NCBI GenBank assembly: GCA_023101725.1
Contig: JALJCO010010476.1
Coordinates: 496,001 to 560,000, forward strand
Direction of reading: 5' to 3'
Length of the DNA: 64,000 bases
From: Atherinomorus stipes
Lineage: Eukaryota; Chordata; Actinopteri; Atheriniformes; Atherinidae
Each line of letters opens with the position of its first letter. Positions within the stretch are counted from its first letter, which is position 1. A program made the translations under genes and the position numbers. Below, in pieces: positions 25,949 to 50,364 of the stretch. A model generated the notes under the pieces. It did no database searches, was not told the DNA's origin, and was given only the letters and a program-made list of their open reading frames with translations.

Positions 25949-28900
25949 CAGCAGGTGGCGCTTTGCTCTACAAGCGGAGGTTGGTTAACATGTCATGAAC
26001 ATGAGGACAACGTAAACTGTATCCAAAGCCAGGTAAGCACGGTCTTGTTTCTCAGCCCGCCAGCGTTGCAGCTATTATTTAACTTTCACCCACTCAAAAA
26101 CAGAGCAAACCAAGCTGGCTGCAGCGAACGTGGGAAAAATACAGCTAGCTTTGGTTAACGATGCTGGGTGAACTATATAAATAAAATAATTAACCTCGAC
26201 ATGTCGCTAACTTACTTTAGAAGCTGTAGCCTACCTATGTGGCCATATAACCTTGAAGTGTTGTTCAGAAATGGAAAAACGTGGGGTTTTATAGCTTGTA
26301 ATCAGTGCGTTTATTGTCGGTTTCAGTAAATGTTGAAGAGTTAGCCATTTATGCTAGCCTCCGCTTCATAGTTTATGACCGTCTTCTTCTACTGAGTGAT
26401 GCCAGTGTGTTTATCGATACGTTAGCGCCCTCTATCGACTGATGGGGTCTGTGATAAGACCTTTTTCCAATACTTTTCCACAAAAACCAGAAGTACGTAA
26501 TGGGTGAGAATTTTGTCTTCCTGTGAGGGCCAGACTTCAGCCAAACGTCAAAAATGGATCATGTTTCCACTCTGGATATTATGATATTATATTTGAGCCC
26601 GTTTACTCGACTCTGCCTCGATAAGAACCAGAAGTTTTGCCTGCATTGTTTCGATCATGTGACCATCGATTCATCGTTTTGTCATCTGCAGGTGGGATTT
26701 TAAAGAGGGAGTTTGTTAATATACCAAGCTTTAAATATAATTCAGTAACACCAGAACCTGATGGTTTTTAGAGGAGGTCTAGCTAGCAATTATTCATCAT
26801 TTCTGATATCAGAAAGCATCAGATTAGAATGATATTTGCAGAGCCGCTGTGATGACATTGACAGGAAATAAAACATGACCATGCAGTAGGGGTGCACCGA
26901 TTGCAGTTTTCTGCCGATCACCGATTGCCGATCTTTAAGAAATCTGACCCACCGATACCGATTTTTGCCGATACCAATTTTTTCCTAAAAATTGACAGCA
27001 AACATCTTCAATGTACCAATTTTGTTCTATTAATAAACAATACAGTACCTGTAGTACAATGCAAACTAGTTTTAACTGCACAAGCTACTGTTCTTAAATA
27101 TAAATGAAAATTTGCAAGCATTGCTGTCCAAACTACAAAAATATAATTTCCATTCCTTCAGTCTCATTTTTCACATTATTAAACACAAAACTAGCTCAAC
27201 TGGTTGCATTTCAAACTGGCTTTGAGCCTCTTACTAAAAATAAACTTCACAACAGTATTTTGCTTATTTTGCAATGCATATAATATGGTATAAGTATTAA
27301 ATAAAATAATCTACAAGACAAACTAACAAAACGTAAACCACCAAAAGTGACTTTAGCCGAAGTAAATATGATCGGTAGATAAGATCGGTTTTACATTTTT
27401 TGATCGGCCGATCCCCGATCCCCCAAAATTAAGGAAATCGGAGCCGATCAATCGGCTGGCCGATCAATCGGTGCACCCCTACCATGCAGGTGTTATTAAT
27501 GCATCCAGTACGTGCATAATGTCTGCAAATTAACGTATTGAGGTCCAGAATTAACGCCTCTGCTGAAATAATGCTTTTTTTCTTTTTAAAGATTTCACCT
27601 AGGTTTGGTCAAACTTCCCTGATCACTTTCATTTCAAAATTATCGCTTGATAGTGAACAAAATAAGGATCACAGATGGTAGAATATCGTTGTAACGTGTT
27701 TAACTGCAAGAGATCGCAGGATATCGTAGTTCATTCTGAGTTTGAAATGAAATAAAATTATATTCTGTATGTTTCGTGGCTTTTATTTAGCATGCTTCTG
27801 TTGTAGCTGTAAGTAACATACATGTATTGTTCTAGTACAGCTATGGGTTACATGTTTTCAGGTATATTATAATGAGAGGCTGAGACGAGGCAGTTCGGGT
27901 CCTGCGATTTTTTACTGGACCCGAACTTTTATTTATTTATTCTATTTTAATTTTGCTCTCTGACCATCAAATGTTAACAGCAGGGATCGATGCGGTCAGT
28001 ATCCCACATTCAGTATAAGAGTCTGTGCTCACGGCTGTCGTGTTAAAATGACTCTGCGCTTTATGACACTTCGGTTTTTCCGTCCCTATTAATGTCTATC
28101 GTCGATGGATGTTGAAAAGTCCTGGAAATAGTGATGTTATGCTCGAGCAGGCTGCTCGACTTCGTATCGACCTTTCAAAGCGGAAGTGTCGTGGGAAATG
28201 TATCGAGCCTCGCTTCATTCCGTTAAGGACCGCCTACTTTCCAAATGAAGCTTCATGACGTCACGCGTATCACCGACCTTACCTTCGCGCCAGTTTGAAT
28301 TAGGGTGGAGTCATCAATTTACTAGTGCTTATAAACGGACACAATTCCACAAACTTTGTGGGTTTATGAGAGGAGGAGACAGTTGCGTATAGTTGCCATT
28401 TATTCAATAATTTACATACAGGGAGTGAGATTAGGTGAGATTAGGCTAACATTCCATCTACGACTGCTGAAATGATCTTGTTCTTAAATAAAAATGCACG
28501 ACTCCACAAGAATTAAAAGTATTTTTTTTAAGGGGGGGGGGTTCTTTATATAAATTCATCATGGCAATACTTTCCATGATGTCTTCATCAAATCTTTCTA
28601 AAACAACACCATCTGTTGTATGAAATATTTTCAACTGGAGCTCAAGCTATGACACAGCTATGAAAATCTTTCATAATGCAGCCAGATTTGAAAATGAACA
28701 TAAAACATGTTACAAATAATTGTTACTGTTTCATGACACATTGCCCCTCATCAATCCATGAGCTGGCTGCTGCTTGTTAAAAGTTGACCAGCAGATGTCA
28801 CTATATTGTATTGTGTTGAATGCTTCATAACACAGAACCATTTGAAGACAATTGCTTCATATTGATTCAGTGGTTCGGAAAGCTTCAGTTTCTCCATCAC

Positions 28901-29285
28901 TACCTGGAAATGGATGTAGGACTGCTTCAGAGCAAAAGAAAAACAGCCTGGTGCGCTGCAGTGACTCAACTTTCCAGCTTGAGACATTGTTGTCGGAAGT
29001 AAAGATCCTCGCCCGTTGCGTATTTCCGGTCAAAAAACAAGGAAGTGTGAAAAAGGTTACACGCTACAAATCACCATATATTAGTGACTCTTACCCCCCC
29101 CCCCCCCCCCTTTCTTCTTTTTTTCTTTTTTATTAGCTGTTTGAAAGTAATAAAATTAATAGATAAATAATAATTTTGACTGTTTTCTTAATCTGCAAAT
29201 TATAATTTCTCATTTTATTGACCTTTGGTGCAACTGTCAAAGCTGTTGCATGTTATGATTTCTTCCTGTATTTTTTTCAGAGTAA
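25949..29285. other. Divergent spacer between dcaf17 and mettl8, with likely 5' untranslated exons
   Basis: The first coding ATGs of dcaf17 (25948, minus) and mettl8 (29286, plus) face away from each other. A plausible mettl8 untranslated first exon ends at the good donor AAAGCCAG/GTAAGC (26032/26033), only ~85 bp from the dcaf17 start, which would make a shared promoter near 25,950-26,000. The mettl8 coding exon is entered through TTTTTTTCAG at 29280. The rest holds a hAT MITE (26887-27481), a CpG-rich stretch with TGACGTCACGCG near 28,256-28,267, and long C and T runs around 29,095-29,130. Confidence 0.45.
26887..27481. mobile_element. Non-autonomous hAT element (595 bp) with perfect 8-bp duplication
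   Basis: The ends are TAGGGGTGCACCGATT and its exact inverse, followed inward by several GATCGGC-type subrepeats in both arms (CGATCACCGATTGCCGATC; GATCGGCCGATCCCCGATC). CCATGCAG stands on both sides (26879-26886, 27482-27489), a perfect 8-bp target duplication. No coding capacity. Placed in the dcaf17-mettl8 spacer. Confidence 0.93.
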
Positions 29286-32200
29286 ATGCACATGAATTGC
29301 AGCTTCTCTGTAGCCAAACTGGCAACCACCTTCATCAGATTGTCCTTGAGATTGAAGAGCAGTAGTGCAAGACCTTCAGCTCCATTGGGTTCACGGATTC
29401 TTACCAATCCTGATGACATCTTTAAGCACAACATGTGGTTGGTGGTTTAAAGTTAGAATATAATAATCCTGTTGGTTGTTCTCTTTGCAGATGCAGCTTT
29501 AGTAATGCTTTTTCTTTTAGGGATCATGTACAGTGGACAGACGAGGATAAAGAAAATGCACAGCAGATGGCAAAAGAAAATTCCAGTGAACACCTGTCTT
29601 TAGCAGAACAAGGCATGATTTTATTCTTACCAAACACTTTAACTTTTAAATTACTCTAGACTGAGATTACATGGTAAACATATTCCTGAATTCTCTCCTC
29701 TCAGGTAAATTTGACACAGATGCCTGCCAATATTGGGACAAGTTTTATGAGACGCATCAGGACAAGTTTTTCAAAGATCGCAGGTGGCTTTTTTTAGAGT
29801 TCCCAGAACTGCTTCCTCCATGTGCAGAAGCCCAAGACACAAACCCATGTCACCATCATCACCAGGCAGTTATCCCACTTCGAAGAGGATCAAGAATGGA
29901 CACAGAAACGGGAAACCATCAACACAATGATCCTGTTCAAGGCCACAGAAAAACAGACACTATTTATTATCAAGACGCAGCACAGGAACAAAATGAGGCT
30001 ACCGTACAGACTTCTTTTCCTGGACAACATGCATCTTTCAGGATCATGGAGGTTTTCAAAAATATCCACATTCTGTATAAATAGTTTTATCTATTTAACT
30101 TAGTGTTATGTAAATTGTTATACTGTTATTAACTAACCACATTGAGCAGGCTCTTTATTTTCTTCACTTCACAGGTTGGATGTGGAGTAGGAAACAGTAT
30201 ATTTCCCATTGTTAATAGCATCAAGTGAGTAACTGTTTTTTTTTATATAGATGTCTTTGTTACTGATTAATTCAAAAGATCAACAAATCATTATTGTTAA
30301 GGCAGAGGATAATCCAAAGATGGGGAAAAAAAAATCCATGTCCAGGCACTCAAGGAGGTGTGAAATGTAAAAGCCCTTTAATATAAAGCGCTGGAACTTA
30401 TTCAATTTTGTCACTACACCCTGAAGAAGGCGCAAGCCAATATGCACTGGTGTATTTTTTAATAAATTCTAGCCCATTATAATAGGACTTTTACATTTCA
30501 TAGCTCTTTGAGTGCATGGACCTGGATTTTTTCCATCTTTGGATTATCCTCTGCCTTAACATAATTATCCCCTTCCATGAGCATCAGAGGTTTGAGGAAC
30601 GTCTGCAGCGCACCTGCCATCTTTTCTTTTCAGATCGTTTTTATTTAAAATACTGTTAACTGGGGATGAAGAAATTGTAGCACATAATGGAAATTCCTCC
30701 TTGAGGGTTTCATGGCCAACTCTGGATTACAATAGAGTTTAAAATAGACACAGTAGCCACGGACACTTTTTCATTTCCTGTTTGTCTCCACTTTTTCCCC
30801 TAATAGTTTCAGTGTCTATAGCTAATTAAAAAAGGGAAATAAACTACAGAAATGCAGTTAATCTCTCTGACATAACATAAAGGCATTTTTTAAAATTCTG
30901 TACCCAGCCACAAAACTGCAGTATTGCTTTACCTGTGTGTTGTAATGAGATATTTTCTGTACGTTTGCTCTGTTCACAGGGAAACAAATTCGTTTTTATA
31001 CTGCTGTGACTTCTCCCCACGTGCAATTCAGCTGGTTAGGGTAAGTATTGTTGGTATTAAAAAATGAAGGATATTTATCAGGATCATAATTTTAAGCACA
31101 GCTTTATAAACCCACTGGTAATAAGTTTTTCATCATGCCATCAAAACTCATATTTTTAGAGTATGTTGTCAAGAAAATCAAAATGATTATTCGTTAAATC
31201 ATCATCTATTCTAGTGTTTCCTATATGATAAAAATTAGGTTCTGTCATATTTTTGCTTGCGTGATTGAGATCATGTTATTTATAGCAATATCTAGTGTCA
31301 TATGAGTTTTTCTTGTGAATACACAGTTTGAATTAAATTATACTTGAATCCCTTGTAAGCAACTATTTATGTAAGATGTGCAAAGGCAATTTCACAGGGT
31401 CAGTGGGAATGTTCAGACATGACTGTAAAATATGACAAATTATTATGTCAAACGTCAAATTATAAGAAATTTTCTGTATAATTATAATACAAGAGTGACT
31501 CCGATCCATATGGAGGCCAAATTAAATTAGGCAATTTAGTTTTTGTGAAAGTGACACTTACATGAATATGGCCTAATTTATTTTCCTCTTATAGGACCAT
31601 CCAGATTACAACGACTCTGTGTGCCATGCCTTTGTCCATGACATTTGCAACGAGGTGGCCTCTTTTCCCTTTCCCCCTCAGAGCCTGGATGTTATCTTGG
31701 CAGTCTTTGTGCTCTCATCTATTCATCCAAAACGGTAAGTGAAGGTTAGGTTAGAGCACAAAGATGAGAAAGCGTGATGTCTTTTACCACCTGCCAACCC
31801 CCTCCCCTCCTCCACAGACTTCATAAACCTTCCCAATACATATCATGTTTCTTAGACTTTGTTTGAATATCTTTGCAAAACTCGGGTATAAATTCATTCA
31901 GTTGCATTTTAGTAGCTTTGTCTAACAGTATGCAAGAAATGTTAATATACTAATTTTAGTTTTGGGCTAAATTATTGAGATGCACTTGCTATTATTTCAG
32001 CATTTTTCACTAAGCACTTTTTTGTATGTTTGTCGCTGTTCTGTGTTTTCATGTCTGAGTGAATATTTTCCTGTATAATCTATATTTTCTTATGCTTGTT
32101 ATTTCATGAGATGTAGACTTCACAAACAAAAATGCCTCTTTATTGATTTATATTTCATTTGCAGATTGCAAGATGTTGTAAATCGACTATCCACAAACCT

Positions 32201-32984
32201 GAAAGATGGAGGAATATTCCTCTTCCGTGATTATGGGAGATACGACTTCTCACAACTCAGGTTTAAGAAAGGTGAGACCGCCATCATAGCAATTTTATCT
32301 TATTTGTATGTATTTCTGTAGATTAAAAAAAACATTAACTACTAATTAAATCTTTTATAAACAGGTCGGTGCTTATCTGAAAATTTCTACACGCGGGGAT
32401 GGAACCTGTGTTTATTTTTTCACTAAAGGTAAAAAATCTCCACTTCATTTTTTCATGTAGTCAATACTTGTTGATGCATACTGTATTGCCACCTTATCTA
32501 CTGTTTAAGGCACTGACATCAGTTTGGGAAATATTTTAACATCAAAAGTCAAAGTAATTTTCCCATTTCATATATTTTATTTGACCATTTCTCAACCACC
32601 AAATGAATCAGTCAGTAAATAAATGCCAACACCATTAATTCTGCTTGTAGAAAAGTTGAAAACTGTATTTTTTTAATGCTTGGACTAATCATCTTTATTA
32701 CTGTTAAACAATTAAATACTAACTGTTGAATGCTGAAAATGTTATCAAGCCAAAACATTTGTATAAAGCACAACTTCTCAGTATGGCAGCATTAAAAGTT
32801 AAAATAATTGTAATATCTTTCTTTGCAGGAGAAGTTCATGATTTATTTTCCAAAGCTGGACTGGAGGAAATTATGAACTTGGAGGACAGACGACTACAGG
32901 TGAACCGAGGAAAAGAAAGTTGTAATGCGCCGGGTGTGGATGCAGAGCAAGTACAAGAAACCATTTCCACATTCAGCATCCTAA
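29286..32984 (+). CDS. mettl8: Mitochondrial tRNA 3-methylcytidine methyltransferase METTL8 (frame broken in the last two exons)
   Basis: The family places m3C at position 32 of mitochondrial tRNAs (Thr, Ser-UCN) using S-adenosylmethionine. Coding exons: 29286-29437, 29521-29612, 29705-30051, 30175-30224, 30980-31040, 31595-31734, 32165-32271, 32365-32428 and 32829-32984. The N-terminus is rich in Ser/Arg and poor in acid, like a mitochondrial presequence, then reads [18 protein letters not shown]. Downstream: [20 protein letters not shown], the SAM-binding [37 protein letters not shown] and [17 protein letters not shown]. The exon 2 donor is GC. Exon 8 lacks two bases in a G run and exon 9 has one extra A; with both corrected the protein ends [16 protein letters not shown] at a stop 32982-32984. 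As given, translation stops inside exon 8. Poly(A) signal AATAAA at 33106-33111. METTL2 is the close alternative; position beside tlk1 and dcaf17 favours METTL8. Confidence 0.9.
29613..29704 (+). other. mettl8: mettl8 intron 2, probable GC-AG intron
   Basis: The exon must end GCAGAACAAG and the next must start GTAAATTTGAC to keep the conserved order [18 protein letters not shown]. The base pair after AACAAG is GC (29613-29614), and no GT lies where homology would allow it. The acceptor TCTCTCCTCTCAG is strong. The intron is only 92 nt. GC donors occur at roughly 1% of vertebrate introns and usually have AAG before them, as here. Confidence 0.75.
30301..30555. mobile_element. 255-bp MITE flanked by TTAA
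   Basis: The ends are GGCAGAGGATAATCCAAAGAT and its exact inverse; the arms then stay largely complementary (GTCCAGGCACTCAAGG / CTTTGAGTGCATGGACC). TTAA borders both sides (30297-30300, 30556-30559). TTAA targets suggest a piggyBac-type origin, though the ends are not canonical CCC/GGG. The middle contains ACCCTGAAGAAGGCGCAAGCC, a phrase common in fish repeats. In a mettl8 intron. Confidence 0.8.
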
Positions 32985-33112
32985 ATCTTCAACATGCACT
33001 GCTGTATTTTAAACATTTTCTATATTCTTTTGCCATTTATTCTTTTAATCATACTAAGTATCATGTGTGGGCAAATGTTTGATGCAGCCAAATACATTAT
33101 TATGTAATAAAG

Positions 33113-36100
33113 TAATTAAACATGTTGTAAAATTAGCTGTGGTGTTTTTTGTCTTATTGTATGAATATTCAGGCCTGATTATTTGACTGTACTCAGAAAC
33201 CTTTGCTAGAACTTCAAGTTATTGAAAGAGACTGAATGTGCATCAGAATTCCAAATTGCAAGTTTGAAAGTAAAAATTGTTTAAATGTAAGCCTATAATT
33301 TTCATCATATTATATAGATACCAGTTCTTTCTACACTAAAGAAGATTTAAAAAGAAATGCTCATGGCAGGTTAAAATCTTGATAAAACAGTGAATTTGGC
33401 AGAGATGGTCAAATTTACCACCATAATAAGAATTACAGCTTTACATCATATTTGTAACCTAGTCAAACTTTTGGCATACCATCTAAAAATATAACTTCAC
33501 AAAGAGAGATGTAGAAGACGTCAACAAGACAGATACTGTAGCATGACTTTTTCTTCAGATTACACATTTAATATTTCAGAAAGCAAATACAAAATAAGGA
33601 AGTCTGATGTACAAAACCAAAACAAATTAATTTATAAAAAAACATTTAAGTTAACAAAAATATATTTCAGAAAACACAGTGATAAGAAATATATTGAAGC
33701 ACATAAAGTAAGTTTTGGCAGGAAGGCTGTAGCGCTTTCTATGGTTTTATTGAAGTGTTGTTTTCAGTTGTGAATGCTGTTTCCTGAATTTTGTTGTGCT
33801 CTCTGAAATGTTTGTGAAATTGTCTGTTTAATTTAGTTCTATACTGCTTTGGTTTCTTTGATGACTTTTAAATGTTTTGTGAAATGTAATTTTTCATTAT
33901 TTTTTTCATTGTCAGATCTGAGACTGAATTATAGACATAAAATGTGGACGTTTTATGGGATACCAACCTTTTAGAGTACCTTTACCTGCATATCTTTTCT
34001 TTATTATTTCATTTGGGGATCCATGATTTTTTAATATCAACTAACTTGTAATTTCTACAAAATTAAGTTTTATCTTGGGGGTGGGGGGGACCCTTTCCAC
34101 ATCATGTTTTGCATGGCCTTTTTTCATCTTGGTCAGTCATGATTTGTCATGTCACACGTTAAGGAGGAAAAAACTGAATTGCCCTCGCGATAAGAATTTT
34201 GCACACGCTGCGTGACGTTTCACAGGCAACCACTTGAAGACGGTGAGGTGGCCCCGGAGCCCGGACGCTCTGCTGAGGTGTGAAGAGGTTTGTGCCCTAA
34301 AAACAAAATAATTGCCCATTTTCACTCAGTGGCAGTCGGCGTGCTCATGTAGACCAAAAATGTGGTGCCCTACTTGGTTTATTTCCTGATCTGGGTGTTA
34401 AAGTGGGTTCGACGCTGCAGTACCTACACACAAAAAGTAGCTTGATGAGTATCCAAAGTAGTGGAAGTTTGGAGGGGACGCCATCTTTGGTCCCAGCTCT
34501 CCACGTCCCCAACACGGACTGTGCTTTTAGAAGCATACCACGGCAGGGGTGAAGGCCTAGGGAAGGTATCGTAAAATGTCTTAAAGCGCGTATGTCTTTT
34601 CTACTTGATCGTGTGGGTCATTTTGCGCAAAACGTATAAAAAAATGATACAAATAACCGAACAAATCTTGGTGGCGAAAGCTGCTTGCTAGCTAACGTTA
34701 CAGTAACGCGTCAGCTCCAAAGTCCATTGAGCCCGTTTGGCTAGCTAGTAGCACCGAAGACAGGACCGTTTTTAGTGCTCGGGCCAATTGCACTAACATT
34801 AGGACAAATACGTGCACGATGGCGATAAAAGAGGAGAAATGTTAACGTTGTAGTCGGTGCATCCTCCTAAAACCTCTGCCGTTATGAAAGCAATCACTCA
34901 ACGATGGTTGTAAAAATGAGTCAGTAAATGCAAGTAGAAAAATCAAGCAGTTTCTGGAAGTAGTTAACGTATTATCACCAGATTAATATCAAACCATTGT
35001 AAAGGTGTTCATCTGCATCCTTGGCAATCCTTTTGTGTGTTAATCCGAGTGTTTACATACCATCAATGTTAACAGTGTGCATGTAACTGGCATAAGTTAC
35101 CATCTTAACGGTTCGGGCGGATGTTGAAACGGGTCGTAAAATGAGAGTAGGTACATGATAATCAGACTATTTGTAATTTTAAAGATAATATCTGCTGTAG
35201 ATGGTAACCTATTGACTGATTATTATTCTTGTGTAACCGTATGTCTTTATGCCAAGTTTGTGAAACTGTGTAGATGCTCCAGAAATCTGAAGGGACACCA
35301 AGGGGATACAAGCTGTAAGGGCAGTACAGCATGCTAACCAACAACCAAGCCAGTGTAGTTGTCACTTAATGTTTATAACGCCTCCTTGCCTGTGAGTAGT
35401 TTTCACGTGATATTTCAGTGATGGAGGATTTAGCTCCGCTTTGGACACTGATGCGGCTTCTCCCTTTCCTTATTATATTGGTGTAACATGCACTGATTGA
35501 CAGGAATGAGGCTGCCTACACCAGGATGTCACTTGCAATTATTGAATACTGGGGTATTGTTATCCTTTCCTTTCCTTCAATGTTCAAACTGTTGTTGAAT
35601 TAATTCTGGTGTACATAGGGCACCAAACTTAAGCAAGAGATTTAACACTCTCCAAGTGTCTGCCATAAACAGGTGGTCACTCTGCTGAGCAGCATGGAGT
35701 TAAAATGACATCCACAGCAAGAGCTGTAAGGGTTCAACCACTTGCTCATGCAGGGGCTTTAAAATAGATAACAGTTATGCACTGAGGCCTTCATGTTTGA
35801 AACAGAAGGAAATCCTTTGGAACACCACACAACGTCTGAGCATTTATTGCATGAAACTGGTATCACTGCTTTGGATTAACTGGGATGTATGTTTATGGGT
35901 CCCCATCAGTAAGCTCAAGACTGCACTGAAAAGCAGGATGGAGTTCTGTTTTGTATTTTTATTCTGAAATCTTTTTGATAGTAATTGAAACTGTTTTGCT
36001 CTTGAATTGTGTTGCACTGTAAGCTGTATTGTTCTTACAAGGTGAATGCTATCTACAGTAACAGATTTGACTGGAAGACTGATGCATTATAGGGAAATGG

Positions 36101-37865
36101 TTTTTAGGAGGAGAGCATAGAAATGGTTGCTTGAATATTTTAGAATTACAATAAACACTGAGATGTCTACCCGCATAGGAGGTTTGTGACTGTTCAGTCA
36201 TTTGTAGAAGTTATCAGGAAAAAGCAGTAGCGAAGAGGAATTTAAATTTCACAGGGCAATTTTAACCAGAACTGCTGGATTAAGTGATGATTATTTAATC
36301 AAAAAGTTTGACAATGAACTGATGGACTACTCTGTTTTCGCTGGATTAGCATTTAATTTGGTTTTACATCTTTGGAAGTGAAGTGCTAAGACAGTCGAAA
36401 AATTATGCAAGACTGCTGAGTGAGAATTCTGACTGGTACCTTATGAAGTAAGAGTTACCATATGAGAGCATTTTGGTTTCTATGAAGCTGAACGAAGTAT
36501 TTTGGAATTGTAGCAAACATGATAAACCACATTACAGGTTTCTATTTTCGAGCCATTTGAACCATCAGTCAAGTAATGTCAATGCTTCAACCCAACTTGA
36601 GAAGGGCAAAGCGAATTAGGAGTTCAGCTACAACTATCATAGCTAAGGTTTTGCATTTATAGTCAGTGTTTACTAGGGCTGCACAATTAATCGTTAAAAG
36701 ATCGTGATCTCAATTCACACATACATGCAACTCAATTCTACCCAAACAATTCTGAAACTTTTTAATCATGAGCTTATCAAAATAAGTTTCCATTCTTTCC
36801 AGATTTTTCAAGAGCCCTCAAATGCAACACTGCCGTTGCCTCCCCCCCAAACCAATGTTAATGAACTACAACTATGCATCTGCCAAGGAAATGCTCCAAC
36901 AAAGCTCTTGTGCAAACACATGCTTTATTTTGAATTACCTTTTGAATAGGTTGTTTTGTTAAAGTTTATTTGTGCAATAAATACTTTTAGGGGAAAAAAA
37001 AACGTTTTAGAGAATCGTGATCTTAATTTTAAGCAAAAAAATCACGATTCACATTTTTACCAGAATCGTGCAGCCCTAGTGTTTACTTTTCTTTTTAGAG
37101 ATTTTAGTGTTTGTTTTGTCATCTGTCTTCTTTGTGTAAGGCTTCCTGACAAATAGCTGCTGTGGATAGTGCGTGTATAAATCACTATTAGCGGGAATCA
37201 TCTATCTGATGAGATTTAGATGGGTTTGAACAAACCCCTTTCATTGTGTGTTACATATTTCACTCATTGCTTCTCATTAACTAGCTATGGGCTGCATTTG
37301 GTTGTTTTTTGTTTGTTTTAAATTATCCACCGTTAGCTTGGATACAGTGCCAGGACTTCACAGGCTTTCAAAATGGTTGTCTCATTAAAGTGCAGGTTTA
37401 GTGTAGAGGCACCTCTGAGTCTGTAGCAACACTGAAGCCCATGGAGCTCCTGTATCATTCCCACAGGAGTACAGCATTCAGCATTGCCTAGCAATTGAAC
37501 CATTCCTTTTAGACTGTCATGATAAATCTTGAGTTGTAAATGATTTTGCATCTTTCAACAATTGATAGTATTAGATTTAAAATAATACTAGAATTTTTTT
37601 CACAAATCAGAAATCTTTTCTTCTATCAGTTGTGTAAAGTGTGTATTTTCAAGGGACTGAAGAACTGTCATAATTTTACTATTTGTCTATTCTGATTCTC
37701 TAGTAGAGACTGTAATACTGTACCTGTCAGGGTTGAAGTCGCATGACTGTGCTCTTAATCTCACTGCTACTGTGTCATCTGCTTTAGATCTAGCATCCCA
37801 AAGGCTTCAATTAAGCAGATTTTCTAATAACTGAGACATGCTGTGAATTGTTTCTAATCCACCTA
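33113..37865. other. Spacer between mettl8 and tlk1 with presumed tlk1 promoter and 5' intron
   Basis: No coding exon is seen. A CpG-richer region at about 34,170-34,830 with TGACGT at 34213-34218 is the most likely tlk1 promoter and untranslated first exon. The long human TLK1 N-terminus (about 48 residues before MDELHSL) was not found. A hAT MITE sits at 36674-37078. The rest reads as ordinary intron. Confidence 0.45.
36674..37078. mobile_element. Non-autonomous hAT element (405 bp) with perfect 8-bp duplication
   Basis: Begins TAGGGCTGCACAATTAATCG and ends CAGAATCGTGCAGCCCTA, inverted with respect to each other; inner arms repeat AATCGTGATCT. GTGTTTAC is duplicated exactly (36666-36673, 37079-37086). 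No coding capacity. Upstream of the tlk1 start exon. Confidence 0.9.
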
Positions 37866-37871
37866 GGCACC

Positions 37872-50364
<12,493 letters not shown>

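Noticed and set aside
29286..32984. METTL2 instead of METTL8
   Set aside because: C-terminal words resemble both, but the position between tlk1 and dcaf17 and the presequence-like start fit METTL8.
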